In this document: piece after piece, positions 21,009-31,739 of the stretch
How the letters are laid out: each line of letters begins with the position of its first letter
Position numbering within the stretch: the stretch's first letter is position 1
Program-made: the position numbers and the translations under genes
NCBI GenBank assembly: GCA_003184365.1
Contig: NKYR01000022.1
Coordinates: 124,117 to 188,116, forward strand
Origin: Evernia prunastri
Lineage: Eukaryota; Ascomycota; Lecanoromycetes; Lecanorales; Parmeliaceae
DNA length: 64,000 bases
Reading direction: 5' to 3'
The notes under the pieces: generated by a model
The model's input: only the letters and a program-made list of their open reading frames with translations
Database searches by the model: none
What the model was told of the DNA's origin: nothing

Positions 21009-21383
21009 CCGCCCCTAAAAGCCTCCCTAGATTCACACTGGCCCGAAGCGATGGCCTCGAAGTATTTGAACAGACGTTGTTATACATACGAATATTAATA
21101 TAACTCCGATTCGAAGAACTCTTGAAGCTTTAGAATCTTAACTCTACATTCTATAATTTCTCGTGTATTTATTTCTAGATACTGTTGTGAAACGACAAAT
21201 TACGAAGTTTTCGAATTTTAGGGTATTGCATTAGTAGGTGTGTTGCATTAGTAGGTGATTGCGAGTAATTGCCGTGCCAAGCCTTTCGGAGATATCCCCG
21301 CGCTTGCCCCACAAATGCCCATGCGTGACAAACGAGGCGGAAGTTCCGTTCCTCCAGCTCGATTTCTGATCTTCATTTCAACA

Positions 21384-22754
21384 ATGAACTCGTTCTGGAC
21401 GCCAACATCCTCTCAAATTCGAAGATCTCTCCGCCAAATCTCTCGAAGCTCACGAGCTCTTTGTCGGAACCGGCGAGCGCCTCCCCTACAGCCCCCGCCT
21501 TTCACAAGAACAATGGCTACCTCGAACAAAATCAAAGTCAAAAACCCAATCGTCGAATTAGACGGTGATGAGATGACCCGTATCATCTGGAAAGACATCA
21601 AGGACAAATTCATTCATCCCTACCTCTCAGTCGACCTAAAGTACTACGACCTTGGTCTCCCCTACCGTGACGATACTAATGACCAAGTCACCTTAGACGC
21701 CGCAGAAGCGATCAAGAAATACTCTGTAGGCGTGAAATGTGCGACAATCACCCCCGATGAAGCGCGTGTGAAAGAATTCAAATTGAAACAAATGTGGTTG
21801 AGTCCTAATGGCACGATACGGAACCAGCTTGGTGGGACAGTTTTCAGGGAACCAATTGTTATTCCTAGGATACCGAGGCTCGTGCCTGGGTGGAAGAAAC
21901 CGATTATCATCGGCAGACATGCTTTTGGAGACCAATACCGGGCTAAGGATATGGTTGCACCGGGCCCCGGGACCTTGGAGATGGTGTACACGCCGAAGGG
22001 AGGAGAGCCGGAACGGATAAAAGTGTTTGAGTTTGGGGAGGGAGGTGGAGTTGCGCAGACACAATATAACACGGACGAATCGATAGGTGGTTTCGCTCAT
22101 GCTAGCTTCAAGCTGGCTTTGAGCAAAGCATTACCAATATATCTGAGTACGAAAAATACAATACTCAAGAAATACGATGGCAGGTTTAAGGACATTTTCC
22201 AGGACATATACGAGAAAGAATATGCTTCGCAGTTTGACGAGAAGAAGATATGGTATGAGCATCGTCTGATTGACGATATGGTTGCACAGATGATGAAATC
22301 TTCTGGTGGGTATATCATGGCGCTCAAGAACTACGATGGAGATGTGCAGTCGGATATTGTGGCTCAAGGCTTTGGGTCTCTGGGTCTCATGACCTCCGTG
22401 CTCATCACTCCTGATGGCAAGACTTTCGAATCTGAAGCAGCGCATGGCACAGTGACCCGACATTTCAGAGAGCACCAGAAGGGTAATGCTACATCCACTA
22501 ATCCCATAGCGTCAATATTTGCATGGACTAGAGGACTTGTGCAAAGGGGGCAGCTTGACGATACGCCGGAGGTGGTAGCGTTTGCGGAGAGTTTGGAGCA
22601 GGCGTGTGTGGATACAGTTGATAAAGATAAGGTCATGACCAAGGACCTGGCTCTGGCATGTGGCTTGACTGAAAGAAAGGACTATGTTACGACACAGGAG
22701 TATATGGAAGCAGTGGAGAAGCGGATGAGGAGTAATCTAAAGGAGAAACTGTGA
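21384..22754 (+). CDS. idp1: NADP-dependent isocitrate dehydrogenase
   Basis: Intronless, 456 residues from ATG 21384. It oxidatively decarboxylates isocitrate to 2-oxoglutarate, producing NADPH. Residues 1-43 form a mitochondrial presequence (many Arg and Ser, no acids, e.g. SSQIRRSLRQISRSSRALCRNRR). A second in-frame ATG at 21513 (MATSNKIKVKNP) starts the mature or cytosolic form (413 residues, like cytosolic IDPs). Conserved features: ELDGDEMTRIIW at the core start, SPNGTIRN substrate loop, and NYDGDVQSDIVAQGFGSLG signature with metal-binding Asp. The C-terminus is EKL, only weakly like a peroxisomal PTS1. The related A. nidulans idpA gene is known to give differently targeted products from alternative transcripts; that may apply here. 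The frame stays open upstream into the transposon end but lacks an ATG there. Confidence 0.95.
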   Translation: MNSFWTPTSSQIRRSLRQISRSSRALCRNRRAPPLQPPPFTRTMATSNKIKVKNPIVELDGDEMTRIIWKDIKDKFIHPYLSVDLKYYDLGLPYRDDTNDQVTLDAAEAIKKYSVGVKCATITPDEARVKEFKLKQMWLSPNGTIRNQLGGTVFREPIVIPRIPRLVPGWKKPIIIGRHAFGDQYRAKDMVAPGPGTLEMVYTPKGGEPERIKVFEFGEGGGVAQTQYNTDESIGGFAHASFKLALSKALPIYLSTKNTILKKYDGRFKDIFQDIYEKEYASQFDEKKIWYEHRLIDDMVAQMMKSSGGYIMALKNYDGDVQSDIVAQGFGSLGLMTSVLITPDGKTFESEAAHGTVTRHFREHQKGNATSTNPIASIFAWTRGLVQRGQLDDTPEVVAFAESLEQACVDTVDKDKVMTKDLALACGLTERKDYVTTQEYMEAVEKRMRSNLKEKL

Positions 22755-23015
22755 AGCTAGCTGGGCTAGAGACCTTGTATGTGTACGCTGTAAATATTGG
22801 ATGTTGCCATAAAAGGGTCCAAATGTAAAACCGTTGTGTATACTGAGACGAGATAAAGAAGTGGTATGCAAAGCTCTTCATGCCGCTTTGTTTGCTGACC
22901 GATTCATAATTCTAAGCTCATCTGGACTGATCTATCGCCATCATGCAAGTGACTGCCTTTGCTCGGTTCATCACATCAAAAATTTTCCTTGATCCTCAGC
23001 ACTTGCTAGCGGAGC

Positions 23016-23594
23016 TCATTTGTCATCCAGCGGCAAACCCGTCTTGGGACTAATCTTGAGCACTCTCGCCACCTTGTTCAGTAGCGCCTGGTTCTTGATC
23101 GCATCCCCACTCTCCAGCGTCTGGATGTCCTTCGCCGGCGCATTTACCTTCTGGGCCAGCTGCGCCTGTGTCATCTTGTAGGGCCCCTCTTTCGAGCGGC
23201 GGTTGCGAATGTTCTGGCCGATTTCTGCGGGCACCTTGTTGGGGGCAATGATGTCGTCGGCACGGTCGACTTTGGTCAGACGCTGGCCTTCCGAGCCGGA
23301 TTTGTTGGCCTAAACGACAAGCTATCAGCAAGGTGAGGGGGAGTTGTCGAACCGCACTGCTACATGCAGTATGACTACACTCGCAAGCGTTGCTAGGAGG
23401 CGAAGGCAAAGTTCGAGGATGTGGGCAAGACTTACGGTATTGCCCGTGGCAAACTTCTTCTCGGTGCCGACGATGGCTCCGCTACGCTGAGCCTGGTTGA
23501 GTGCTCCCTTTCCTCTGACCACGGTTTCGCGCTGGGAGGAGCCTCCCCCGGTCTTGCTCCCAATCTTGGTAACGGTGTCCCAATCGTCTGACAT
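23016..23594 (-). CDS. mbf1: multiprotein bridging factor 1 (MBF1)
   Basis: Two exons, 23594-23436 and 23309-23016, with a 126-nt intron (GTAAGT...TTTAG); 150 residues. N-terminal MBF1 domain begins MSDDWDTVTKIG and includes VVRGKGALNQAQRSG; the C-terminal Cro/C1-type helix-turn-helix runs ~80-140 (VPAEIGQNIRNRRSKEG, KMTQAQLAQKVNAP, LESGDAIKNQALLNKVARVL). MBF1 bridges bZIP activators such as Gcn4/CpcA to TBP, and in yeast also suppresses frameshifting on collided ribosomes. Length and order match the family exactly. It is divergent from the DUF1365 gene. Confidence 0.95.
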
Positions 23595-23960
23595 GGTGAT
23601 GGTGTGGTGTGTTTTGGTAGTTGAGATAGCTTGGTGATGTCGGTTGAGATTTCTAGTACTGTGTGCTTGTGGGGTAATGTAAGGGTTTGTGAAATAGATA
23701 TGAGGGTATGTGTCTAAGGTATGTTTGTCAAACAGGCAGGGGCTGAACGCAACTGAAACCGAATGTCTTGGCGATGAATCATTGCCGCGGCTACGCTAAG
23801 ATAAGCGACTTCGAGATTCTTCGATCTGCGATCGAAGCATCATGACAGCTAGGCAAAGAAGTGGCAAAGCAACTGAGGTCAACCTCCTTGGCAGAGGAAA
23901 TGTCGAAATACTTGAAGATGTACAATAATGACAGAATGGGGCGGTGAATATCCGTATTCC
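23595..23960. promoter_or_regulatory. bidirectional promoter, MBF1 / DUF1365 protein
   Basis: A 366-bp interval between divergent start codons. No specific binding motif recognised. Confidence 0.5.
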
Positions 23961-26188
23961 ATGGATCTATTCATCGCAGTCTCTGTCTTTGCCGTCGTGT
24001 GGTATACAAGATACAGATATGATGAGTCAGGCACAGCAACTGATCTTAAACTCTTCATTTTACTTTGGATTGGACTACCTACACAAGGTCCACAGTCTTC
24101 TCCCAACTGCTGGCGATGGTGCTTTCACTTTTTGAGAGGGTATTGCTGTCTCCAACGTGCTGTTTTTCTCTGCCTTTGCTTCTTCAACATCTATCTGCTG
24201 CCCCGGGTATTCAAGAAACGTCAGGGGAATAAGATCGAGATCGAAGAGCTAGAGGCCAAGGTGAGAACGCTTCAGTGGGAAATTGACAATGGCCGATACA
24301 CCAGCCAGTACGACCTCTACAATGAATGGAGTCCTTTGAAGCCACTTTTGTTCCCCTGTCGAACTTCTCACACACGTCTGTTCCCTCAGAAACACTCCTT
24401 TTCCTACTCATACCTTTTGGTCGGTATTCCAGTTGGCTGGCGAGGCTGGGTCTCGTCTATCTTGTCTGCAGATCTTAAGACTCTGCCATGGAGGGGGCAG
24501 AAACCCAAAGTCGGCTGGTTCAATGTTGACTCTGCCGATTATCTTGCTCGAGGGGATAGCATGTACGGCTTAAGGGGCAAGCTCGACACATACCTTGAAT
24601 CTCAAGTAAGCGTGAACAACATGAATCCTATCTACGCCACGCGCTCATTTCTTTGAACAGAATGAGAAAGCTGAGGAGTACCCTAATGCTTATCTTGTCA
24701 CTGCGCCTCGATTCCTCGGATATTCCTTCAATCCTGTATCATTCTGGTATCTGTATAATGGGAGAAAGGAACTGAAAGCAATGATACTTGAAGTAAATAA
24801 CACCTTCGACGAGAGACGAATGTACTTTTTAAAAGATACAACGCCTGACAATGGATTTTCCAGAGATGACAATGGAGTCCGGATGGCCGGGGAAGCTGAT
24901 CAGAATAGCAGTCAGGGCAAGGATCCTCTGGATGATAAGGGAACTAGACGCTTCAAGAAGTCTTGGCCGAAGGATTTTCATGTGTCTCCATTCAACTCCC
25001 GGAAGGGTGCCTACTCGCTTTTGGCTAGTGATCCCTTCTTTCCTAACCTAGGCAGTAGGGTTGGTGTAGCACTCGTCGACAATACCATCACTCTCAGCTC
25101 CTCTAAACAGCATCCAAAGCTCATTGCTCGCGTATTTTCTTCCTCTGACAGCATAGACCCTTACATACTCAAAGGATGGGGTGCCTTCAAATTCATTGCA
25201 GCTTGGTGGTGGGTGGGATTTGTCACCTTCCCACGGATCGTACGTGAAGCAGGCAAGCTCTTCTTTCGTAGGAATCTACATGTCTGGTTCCGGCCCGAGG
25301 TGCTCAAAGATAGCATAGGCAGAAACGAGACACACGATGAGAAGTACGTCCATGGGGACCTATGTTTCTCCTAGTTACTGATCGTGTTCTAGAGCTATCG
25401 CTGCAATTTTTCGAGACTACCTCAAAAGCCTTGTCGAAAGCTCAGACCATCCGTTCTCAATGCAATTCCTGCCGTGTATTGCCACTATGCCCGCGAAGGA
25501 CTCTTTCACACCGCAAACCCTGCGAGACGATTCAAACGCGCAGCAATGTTCTGTGACTTTCAAGGTTACCTCGCCTCTCTTCTACGCCCAAGTCGCCCGC
25601 AGCGCATCTTTTCTTGTATATATCAAAACTGCTCTCTCAAAGCCAGAGATTGGGGCAGCCACTTTCCACACTTCCCACCCCGACCTCCTCGCCAAACTTT
25701 TCGAAAAACGTCGTAGAGTACTCAACGGTTTCAGTGTATGGCCTTGGCAGGAAATTGCTTCGCCAGATGAGCATGCGATGGCTCTGGGTTCACCCTTTCT
25801 CGCACCGCCCTCGCCACTAAAACGCCTCGGTTGGGTACTGATTCACCTCCTACGGTGCCTTCCCTCCCGGTCTCACCCCTATGCGCTGTCAGATGTTGAT
25901 GCATACGCCCTGCATCTGCCAAGTACTGACGCACCAAAGGTGCGCGCATACAGAAAAGCTGTTATCAAGATGCTGTTGAGCGATCGCGTGGCTTTTGGCA
26001 TGCCAGCTGTGATTGATGCCGCGCTCTGGATCATCAAGATCTGGCTCTGCTGGCTCTGCGTCCAATCTTTCGACGGTTTGGTTGGACTGTGTAATGGGCA
26101 TAGACCGTTGACCGTGACTGAGGTTGGGAAGGCGGTGGCGGGCTCTATAGGCGTGCACTTGTGGTGGGTTTTAGGAGAAGTGCTGTAG
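23961..26188 (+). CDS. DUF1365-family membrane-associated protein
   Basis: Exons 23961-24605, 24661-25343 and 25393-26188; introns 55 and 49 nt, both in phase. An in-frame start 11 codons earlier (23928) is possible. The N-terminus has hydrophobic segments (MDLFIAVSVFAVVWYTRYRY and around FLCLCFFNIYLLP). The DUF1365 core starts at PLLFPCRTSHTRLFPQKHSFSYSYLL and includes GLRGKLDTYLE, APRFLGYSFNPVSFWYLY and FHVSPFNSRKG. The C-terminal half (FLVYIKTAL, HPDLLAKLFEKRR) includes a hydrophobic helix near IIKIWLCWLCVQSF. The family is widespread in bacteria and fungi, but its biochemical activity is unknown; bacterial members sit beside cyclopropane-fatty-acid synthase and oxidoreductase genes, hinting at lipid metabolism. 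The region 24050-24200 reads oddly (Cys/Trp-rich), so a small intron may be missed there. Confidence 0.8.
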
Positions 26189-26908
26189 ACCCTTGAACGC
26201 GCACAAGGGGACCAAAATATAGCAAAGTACAAAGGCGGAAGAGCCGTGGAAACTGCTCGCTGGCAACCATCGCCTCGCCTCAGTCTCGTGACAGGCGTTG
26301 GCGCATCAGGATTGAAGACCATTATTTGTATATAATACATAGAGCCAAATTCAAATGTTGCAAAGCGCCTTCACCGCCAGACATCAGTCAGCCTTTAGTG
26401 GACTTCCCACGACCTGTCATCGCCTCATCACGAACACTGTATCTCAGATCCTACCGCACCCAGACGCCAGGTAAGCCCGGAACGTGACAAGCGTGCAGAT
26501 AGCGTTGGGCAGGAGGTGAGGTGAGATGCGGCTGGCTCCGCGGCTCCGAGGGATCACTGGTGGTGCCTTTTGGGGACGCATGTCCCAAGGGCCAATGGGT
26601 AGATCCAAGGCGGCACCCAAGTTAGGGATGGGGAACCGACCTTCTTGAGATACAAGTTTGGGACGGCAAGCCATACAGGATCTGCCACTGTCTCAGAAGA
26701 TGAGGATATACACGATTAGTAGCACCTCGGAATCAGAGGAAATAGAGCCGGCTTTGAATCGAATTTATGAACAATCAGTTATCCACATGGAGCAGTGAAC
26801 CTGCGGTGGACTGGTAACGCATGTAACTCGATATCCAAGCATACTGGACAGCTACCATAGGCAGTGCAGTACCACGACTTTGGCAACTCAGCGCTATCCA
26901 AAAATGAA
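26189..26908. other. convergent intergenic, no gene seen
   Basis: About 0.7 kb between convergent 3' ends. Only frames under 80 codons; nothing recognised. Confidence 0.5.
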
Positions 26909-28480
26909 TCATAGCTTCTGAAGCAGGCTTTCAACCCTTCTCCCTAGTTCGTCTTTCTTCAATGCTAGCCCTTTGACCGTCACACCAAGCATCCTTCCCA
27001 CCTCCTTCAGCCCAACCCACTCGGGAGCCACCTCCGCCAACATCCTCACAGACCTAATCACTTCCTCCTTGCCGATCGGATTCCGCAAGGACATCTGCAG
27101 ATGCTGTACCAACGTTGGCATTGTGAAGGAAACAGTGGAAGTCGTCGTTCTGAAACCAGCTGCAGCGGCATCATCGTTGGCATGTCTCACTGAAGACGAG
27201 GCGAGGCTTTCCAGCACAGGCGTTATTTCATGCAGGCGCTGAATTGCGGACTTTCGAGCCAGATCCTCTGCAGAGGGAGGTAGAGGGAGGGTAGACTGGT
27301 AGAGCTGCTTGGCTTTGAGTCGCGAGAACAGGTCTGTCGACCGACCAGAGGTTTGCTTTGCTTTTGGCTGAGCAAGAGTGATGGGATCTGCAGACGTAAC
27401 TGATAGCGGCTTATGCTTGGCTTTGATGGCGCCAACTTTGAGATCTTCAAGTCGCCGTTGTCCTTTTGAGAGGAGGGGGGTGAGTTTCGACAGGGAAGTG
27501 CACGGTGTGATCGGGAGCAAGGCGAGTGATGCAAGGAACTTCGGGAAAAACGGTTCAGCTGAGGTATTGGTCTTGTAGCACGTCCAACGCTGCTCAAGAC
27601 CCCGGACGAAGTCCGCGTTTAAGACTTCCTCGTTGAGCGGTCGCCTTGTAGTTGTCAAAGACTCCGAGTTGTCTGCAATCTCGACACATATTTTTCCATG
27701 GCCGTAATCGGACAGATAGAGTGGTCCTGCTCTCGCCTGTCCATCGGCCCTTTCAGGTTGCCCGATAGCCAGTATCCTCCTCACATCGTCTGTAGTCACT
27801 CTTCTCTTCCTCCACGCTCTTTCGATGGCAGGTCCAAGGTTGCGCAGATCCGCTGGGATCATCGATCCATTGTGCGCATAGTGGAGGGTTAGGGCGGTGA
27901 GGAATGAGGAGTGCAGGTCGACGAGGTCCTGCAATTCATCTGGCAATTGGTCCGATTCACTTTCTGCAGGGACCGGCGATGAAGGTGGTGTCTCACGGTC
28001 TGTGGTGTATGACGAAGAGCTTGGGTTTGAGGGCGAAGAGGAAGCAAGAGCAAGGGAATCGAGGCACGAGCGAGCGCCTTTTGTTGGGATCTCTAATGGC
28101 GTCGATGCTAAACGCGCTTTCCTTCTGGAATCTGTTATCTGAAATGGGGTGGACGTTGGTGAACCAGCCGATCTTTCCACCGCTTTGCTGCTATCATCTA
28201 TGGGCGGTATCTGTTCGCTTAAGCTCGACACTTCCTCGCCTTCCTCTTTGTCCGTAGGACTGCATGCGGATCCTACTTTCCGCTTCTTGGTATTCTCACT
28301 TCTGCAGTTGTCCTTGCCATGGATCGCTGTGCCTTTTTTGCCCGAGACGCTCTTCCCAGGATCTTGTACTCGCGACTTGGAGATCTTGCCAAAAGCATGA
28401 ATGCCTTGTTGAGGGGTAGGATAAGTCAATGAGCGCGTCGTAATTGCCGAGACCTTTCTTCTCTTTGTCACCGGAGGCAT
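26909..28480 (-). CDS. cdt1: Cdt1-like DNA replication licensing factor
   Basis: Single exon, 523 residues. The N-terminal third is basic and Ser-rich with a nuclear-localisation-like start (TKRRKVS) and no fold. Residues ~175-245 (DELQDLVDLHSSFLTALTLHYAHNG, LRNLGPAIERAWRKRRVTTDDVRRIL) match the central winged-helix domain of Cdt1. Residues ~405-520 (RLHEITPVLESLASS, TMPTLVQHLQMSLRNPIGKEEVIRSVRMLAEVAPEWVGL) match its C-terminal MCM-binding winged helix. Cdt1 loads the MCM2-7 helicase onto origins with ORC and Cdc6 in G1. Fungal Cdt1 proteins are poorly conserved, so identification rests on the two domain patterns in the right order and spacing. The gene lies head-to-tail with the next minus-strand gene. 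Confidence 0.75.
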   Translation of the reverse strand: MPPVTKRRKVSAITTRSLTYPTPQQGIHAFGKISKSRVQDPGKSVSGKKGTAIHGKDNCRSENTKKRKVGSACSPTDKEEGEEVSSLSEQIPPIDDSSKAVERSAGSPTSTPFQITDSRRKARLASTPLEIPTKGARSCLDSLALASSSPSNPSSSSYTTDRETPPSSPVPAESESDQLPDELQDLVDLHSSFLTALTLHYAHNGSMIPADLRNLGPAIERAWRKRRVTTDDVRRILAIGQPERADGQARAGPLYLSDYGHGKICVEIADNSESLTTTRRPLNEEVLNADFVRGLEQRWTCYKTNTSAEPFFPKFLASLALLPITPCTSLSKLTPLLSKGQRRLEDLKVGAIKAKHKPLSVTSADPITLAQPKAKQTSGRSTDLFSRLKAKQLYQSTLPLPPSAEDLARKSAIQRLHEITPVLESLASSSVRHANDDAAAAGFRTTTSTVSFTMPTLVQHLQMSLRNPIGKEEVIRSVRMLAEVAPEWVGLKEVGRMLGVTVKGLALKKDELGRRVESLLQKL

Positions 28481-28827
28481 TGCGACTTCCTTTACAGGCT
28501 ACTTACAAGATTTTGTGTCCAGAAGGTGCTATCGAATTCGCGAGATGATGCTCGCGTCAATTCGACGCGATTTAACCGCTACGCTTTACCCGATTCGGAT
28601 ACGCGAAAATTTGGTGATTTCCGAGGTTCTCTAAATGATTGCCTCGACTGCGACACACTATGCTTTGGTACGGTATCTTTGTAGTGAGACGCTCGCTCCA
28701 TAATTTGACTCATTGTTGGCATTTGATTCCTCTGCTGATGCATTATCAACACGGTACATCTTGAACTTTGCCATCAACAACGACCTTTACTTAGATACAA
28801 GCACAAGACCCATGCCACCTCGCAATG
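28481..28827. other. intergenic, Cdt1 promoter region
   Basis: About 350 bp between two minus-strand genes, holding the Cdt1 promoter. It contains AATTCGCGAGA- and TTCGACGCGA-like sequences (28534-28575), which include CGCG cores as in MluI cell-cycle box elements. This is suggestive only. Confidence 0.35.
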
Positions 28828-30252
28828 TCAACCCGAAGACTCTGGTGCTGCTTTCGGCAATGCCAGATAACACTTCTTTTTCGCAGAGACTTTGGCAGAG
28901 ACAAGCGGTTTTTGATCTCGTTGAGGCCATTGTATGCGGCTCTCGTCTCCCAGAGCCCACCAGCCCCGGCCGCCTTTCAGCCAGATCCGTGATCTCTCTT
29001 TCCAAGAGTCCATCTGCTTCTTTACCTCGGCTTCCTTTTCAAGACGCTCCAGATAGCCGCTTGAGCGCTCTAGAGCCTGTATCCTTACGGGAAGCGTAAA
29101 GAATTTCCACCTAAGAAGTCTTGTGAGGTCCCACATAACGTAGCCACGCTGACGGAACCGGCGATGATCGTCTAAGAAGTAGAAGTGGTCCTTGGTATAA
29201 GCAGCATGGGCCCAACGCCATGCTTCGGCAGGGCCGCTATCAATATCCTCATCAAACGGGGACCGGACCAGAAGCTTTTCTTCCTCGTTGTTGAATTCCT
29301 TTAGTGGAACACCATCGTATTGGAGCCTGCGGGGTGGTTTCAGAGCGTCGGAGAGGAAAGAACCTCCGGATCTCCACTTTGATAAGAGAACGTGTCGATC
29401 GTCATAGGTCTTAGCCGTGCAAAGCTGGAACAAGAAGTTTAAGCCATTTAAGAGATAACCCTCCTTATAAAAAATCTCAGCGCTACCAAAGGTATGGACC
29501 CAAGGAACGTCGAGTTCACCCCATTCAACGTCGTGTTCAGCGACGTCATTGAATGGGAGTGTAATTACTTCAATGAGGTATTCGTGTATGCAGCCTAGCT
29601 GTTCGTTCTCCCACGGTGAAAATTTATCGAAGAAGATAGGCCGTTGTTCTTGCGCTCTGAATGGGCTTGGTTTAAGCAGACAATTCCGTTCGCCTCGTAT
29701 CATACGATCATAGCTTGGGTTTCGGAAAAGATTGCAGTAAAGCTCGAACCGGTAGAGAATCCGCTTGATACGAATCATTTCTGTACATGATGGTGCAGCA
29801 TTTGAACCTCGAGTGGTTGGGTTTTTGGAGAGCGCGGAAGAAGCGAATTCGGTCGCAAAGAATTCCACGCAGCTATGGACTTTGCTCATGTGAAGGGCTT
29901 CCGTGAGATTCCATTTTTTAGCCTCATGGGAGATGGAGTTGCCGAAGTACTCATTTAAAAACTCCTGAACTGCTTGCTTAGTCCACACTGGTATGTGAGT
30001 CGCCTGGTAGGCTGCAGAAGCAGCATGCATTAAATCCGCGGTAATCTCATTCTGCAATATTTGTGTGAGAATAAGAGATTGAGCGTCTATGAAGGTATAG
30101 TAGAATGAGGAGGACGTCAAGGCAAGTGACTTCGCGCTGATCACGTCCTGTAGATTGGTGAAGATGGCAAACTTTAACTCGGGTGCAAGAGAGGTAAGCT
30201 GGAGCTGGGCTCTTTCGGTTGTCGTGGGAGGCCCAGCCTCTGGTCTCTCCAT
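28828..30252 (-). CDS. F-box-like domain protein, uncharacterised
   Basis: Single exon, 474 residues. Residues ~18-55 (LTSLAPELKFAIFTNLQDVISAKSLALTSSSFYYTF) resemble the degenerate F-box seen at the start of many ascomycete proteins. The rest is soluble, aromatic-rich and without recognised repeats, including RIKRILYRFELYCNLFR, WENEQLGCIHEYLIEVI and YVMWDLTRLLRWKFF. The latter half follows the pattern of a fungal-specific family that I know only as hypothetical. Likely an SCF adaptor; no substrate evidence. The last ~40 residues are basic and low-complexity. Confidence 0.68.
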   Translation of the reverse strand: MERPEAGPPTTTERAQLQLTSLAPELKFAIFTNLQDVISAKSLALTSSSFYYTFIDAQSLILTQILQNEITADLMHAASAAYQATHIPVWTKQAVQEFLNEYFGNSISHEAKKWNLTEALHMSKVHSCVEFFATEFASSALSKNPTTRGSNAAPSCTEMIRIKRILYRFELYCNLFRNPSYDRMIRGERNCLLKPSPFRAQEQRPIFFDKFSPWENEQLGCIHEYLIEVITLPFNDVAEHDVEWGELDVPWVHTFGSAEIFYKEGYLLNGLNFLFQLCTAKTYDDRHVLLSKWRSGGSFLSDALKPPRRLQYDGVPLKEFNNEEEKLLVRSPFDEDIDSGPAEAWRWAHAAYTKDHFYFLDDHRRFRQRGYVMWDLTRLLRWKFFTLPVRIQALERSSGYLERLEKEAEVKKQMDSWKERSRIWLKGGRGWWALGDESRIQWPQRDQKPLVSAKVSAKKKCYLALPKAAPESSG

Positions 30253-31739
30253 CTCTTAAGTCAATGTGGCTTTGTGGTGAGAGCTTATTGATCTTCTAGG
30301 TTGAGGTTGGTGAGATGGAGAAAGAGTGGAGTGTCGCTTGGTTGCACGAAATGTTGATCCGCGCTACTCCGTCGAAAGCTAGCGTCTCGGAACCAGGTGT
30401 AAATGGAAGGTAAGGTAAGGTAATCGAAGGTGCTCCTGTTTTCTCATTTGGTATTAGTGAATCTTTATTATTATCTTGGTCCCCGGTGCATGCAAATTGG
30501 TGCCTATATCGCAAACCAGAATAAATAGTATCTAGGTCAAATGCACGGTACATATTCACAGTATCATGCTACAAGGCAGGGGACAAGATTCCAACAAGCG
30601 TTACGATGGCATCATGTCCTACCCAACATCCATCTGCAATACGCAGCAACGACTTGCTGACAAAGATTGATTTTGTGGCAGTTACAGATTTCTATGCAGC
30701 TTTCTGCGAAGCTTCTTGGTGCCGAAGCCTCTATCTGAATCCCAATTCTGTCTATACGACTTGGGTCGCCAGAGTCCACACTTGAGAGGCAGTACCATTC
30801 AAATGTCGAGGTTACATCGGCCGGGACCCTGCATCTCGAAGATCATGCGCCTAGAAATAAGTAAGCGACACTATCCCATTTCTTCCATGCAAAGAAACAC
30901 GGGGAAAGGACTGGCTCTGGAGCTCTCGGAGCAAGGAATTCAAGGACTGTTAAACGAACATCCATGTAACTCCTCACAATAACGAAATGAAGGGGCACTG
31001 TCTCATGTCGGAAGTAGTCCACGCATAGCGCGAGCATCGGGTCATGTGCAATACTTCAAGTCACTTGATCTCCGAATAATCTTTCCGGACCTATGCCTCT
31101 GGTCTTTTTATGAGTAGCCAGCTTTGTGCGCGGCGCAACCAATCACGGAAAGTGATACGATTGCAGCAGAACTGAATCATCTTCTGCCAGCACAGCGTTT
31201 AACAACGGCTCTAGCGCCTGAACGAAGACTTGTCGCCACTGGTTACTATGGAACAAAGCTTGCACCAGCGACTTTTACGTGGTTCGGACCGCAATGCATA
31301 GGAAGACTTTGAGGGAGATCTGTGACCTTTCATTATCTACGCTCGGCTTACCCTGCACTCTCGTACAAGAATGCAATCACTGGGACTGGCTATCGAGCAT
31401 TGAGTCCGTCACGATGTACTACTTTTAATGCAGACAAGTCGGCGAATGCCTCAATACATTGTCCCAGAAAGCCGAATGATAGGCTATTCTAGCACGTCGG
31501 CCATCTGTATCTAGTAAGTGAGGCGCCTCGAGGTACTCGGATTGCTAGAGCCAAAGTTGAAGGCCTTTACTGGTACTTGCAACCACATGACAGTTGCCTG
31601 ATCATCGGGATGCAACCAACTTGGGCACAGCGGGGAGTAATACATTTACAAGTCGATGTCAGCTTCTCCTTGCCAGTCTCTTCCCTCCACTCATCACATC
31701 CCCAAACTCAGCGTCTACCCTGGAAGATCAACTGCCATA
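30253..31739. other. 1.5-kb divergent intergenic region
   Basis: Promoter space for the F-box-like gene and the charged protein at 31740. Small frames only. A GGTAAGGTAAGGTAA microrepeat lies at about 30410-30424. Confidence 0.45.

Larger units (their letters stand above)
19558..21254. mobile_element. TIR element B, 1.7 kb, RIP-mutated and non-coding
   Basis: Terminal inverted repeats of 43 bp lie at 19558-19600 and 21212-21254. They differ at four positions, all C/T or G/A. Each repeat contains the unit CTACTAATGCAA twice. The interior is strikingly rich in A and T (especially 19750-20880) with no open frame of note, as expected after repeat-induced point mutation. A 130-bp direct repeat (19624-19753 and 20879-21008) lies inside, so the element either carries internal direct repeats or hosts a second nested LTR-like insertion. 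The right end is 129 bp from the IDP start codon. Element A ends only 15 bp before its left end. No clear target-site duplication was seen. Confidence 0.7.

Noticed and set aside
18922..21254. Fungal giant element (Starship) fragment
   Set aside because: No tyrosine recombinase (DUF3435) or cargo genes; both elements are small and bounded by inverted repeats.
21255..21383. Upstream extension of the IDP frame
   Set aside because: Open, but starts in the transposon end with GTG, not ATG; the Met at 21384 with an immediate presequence is the better start.
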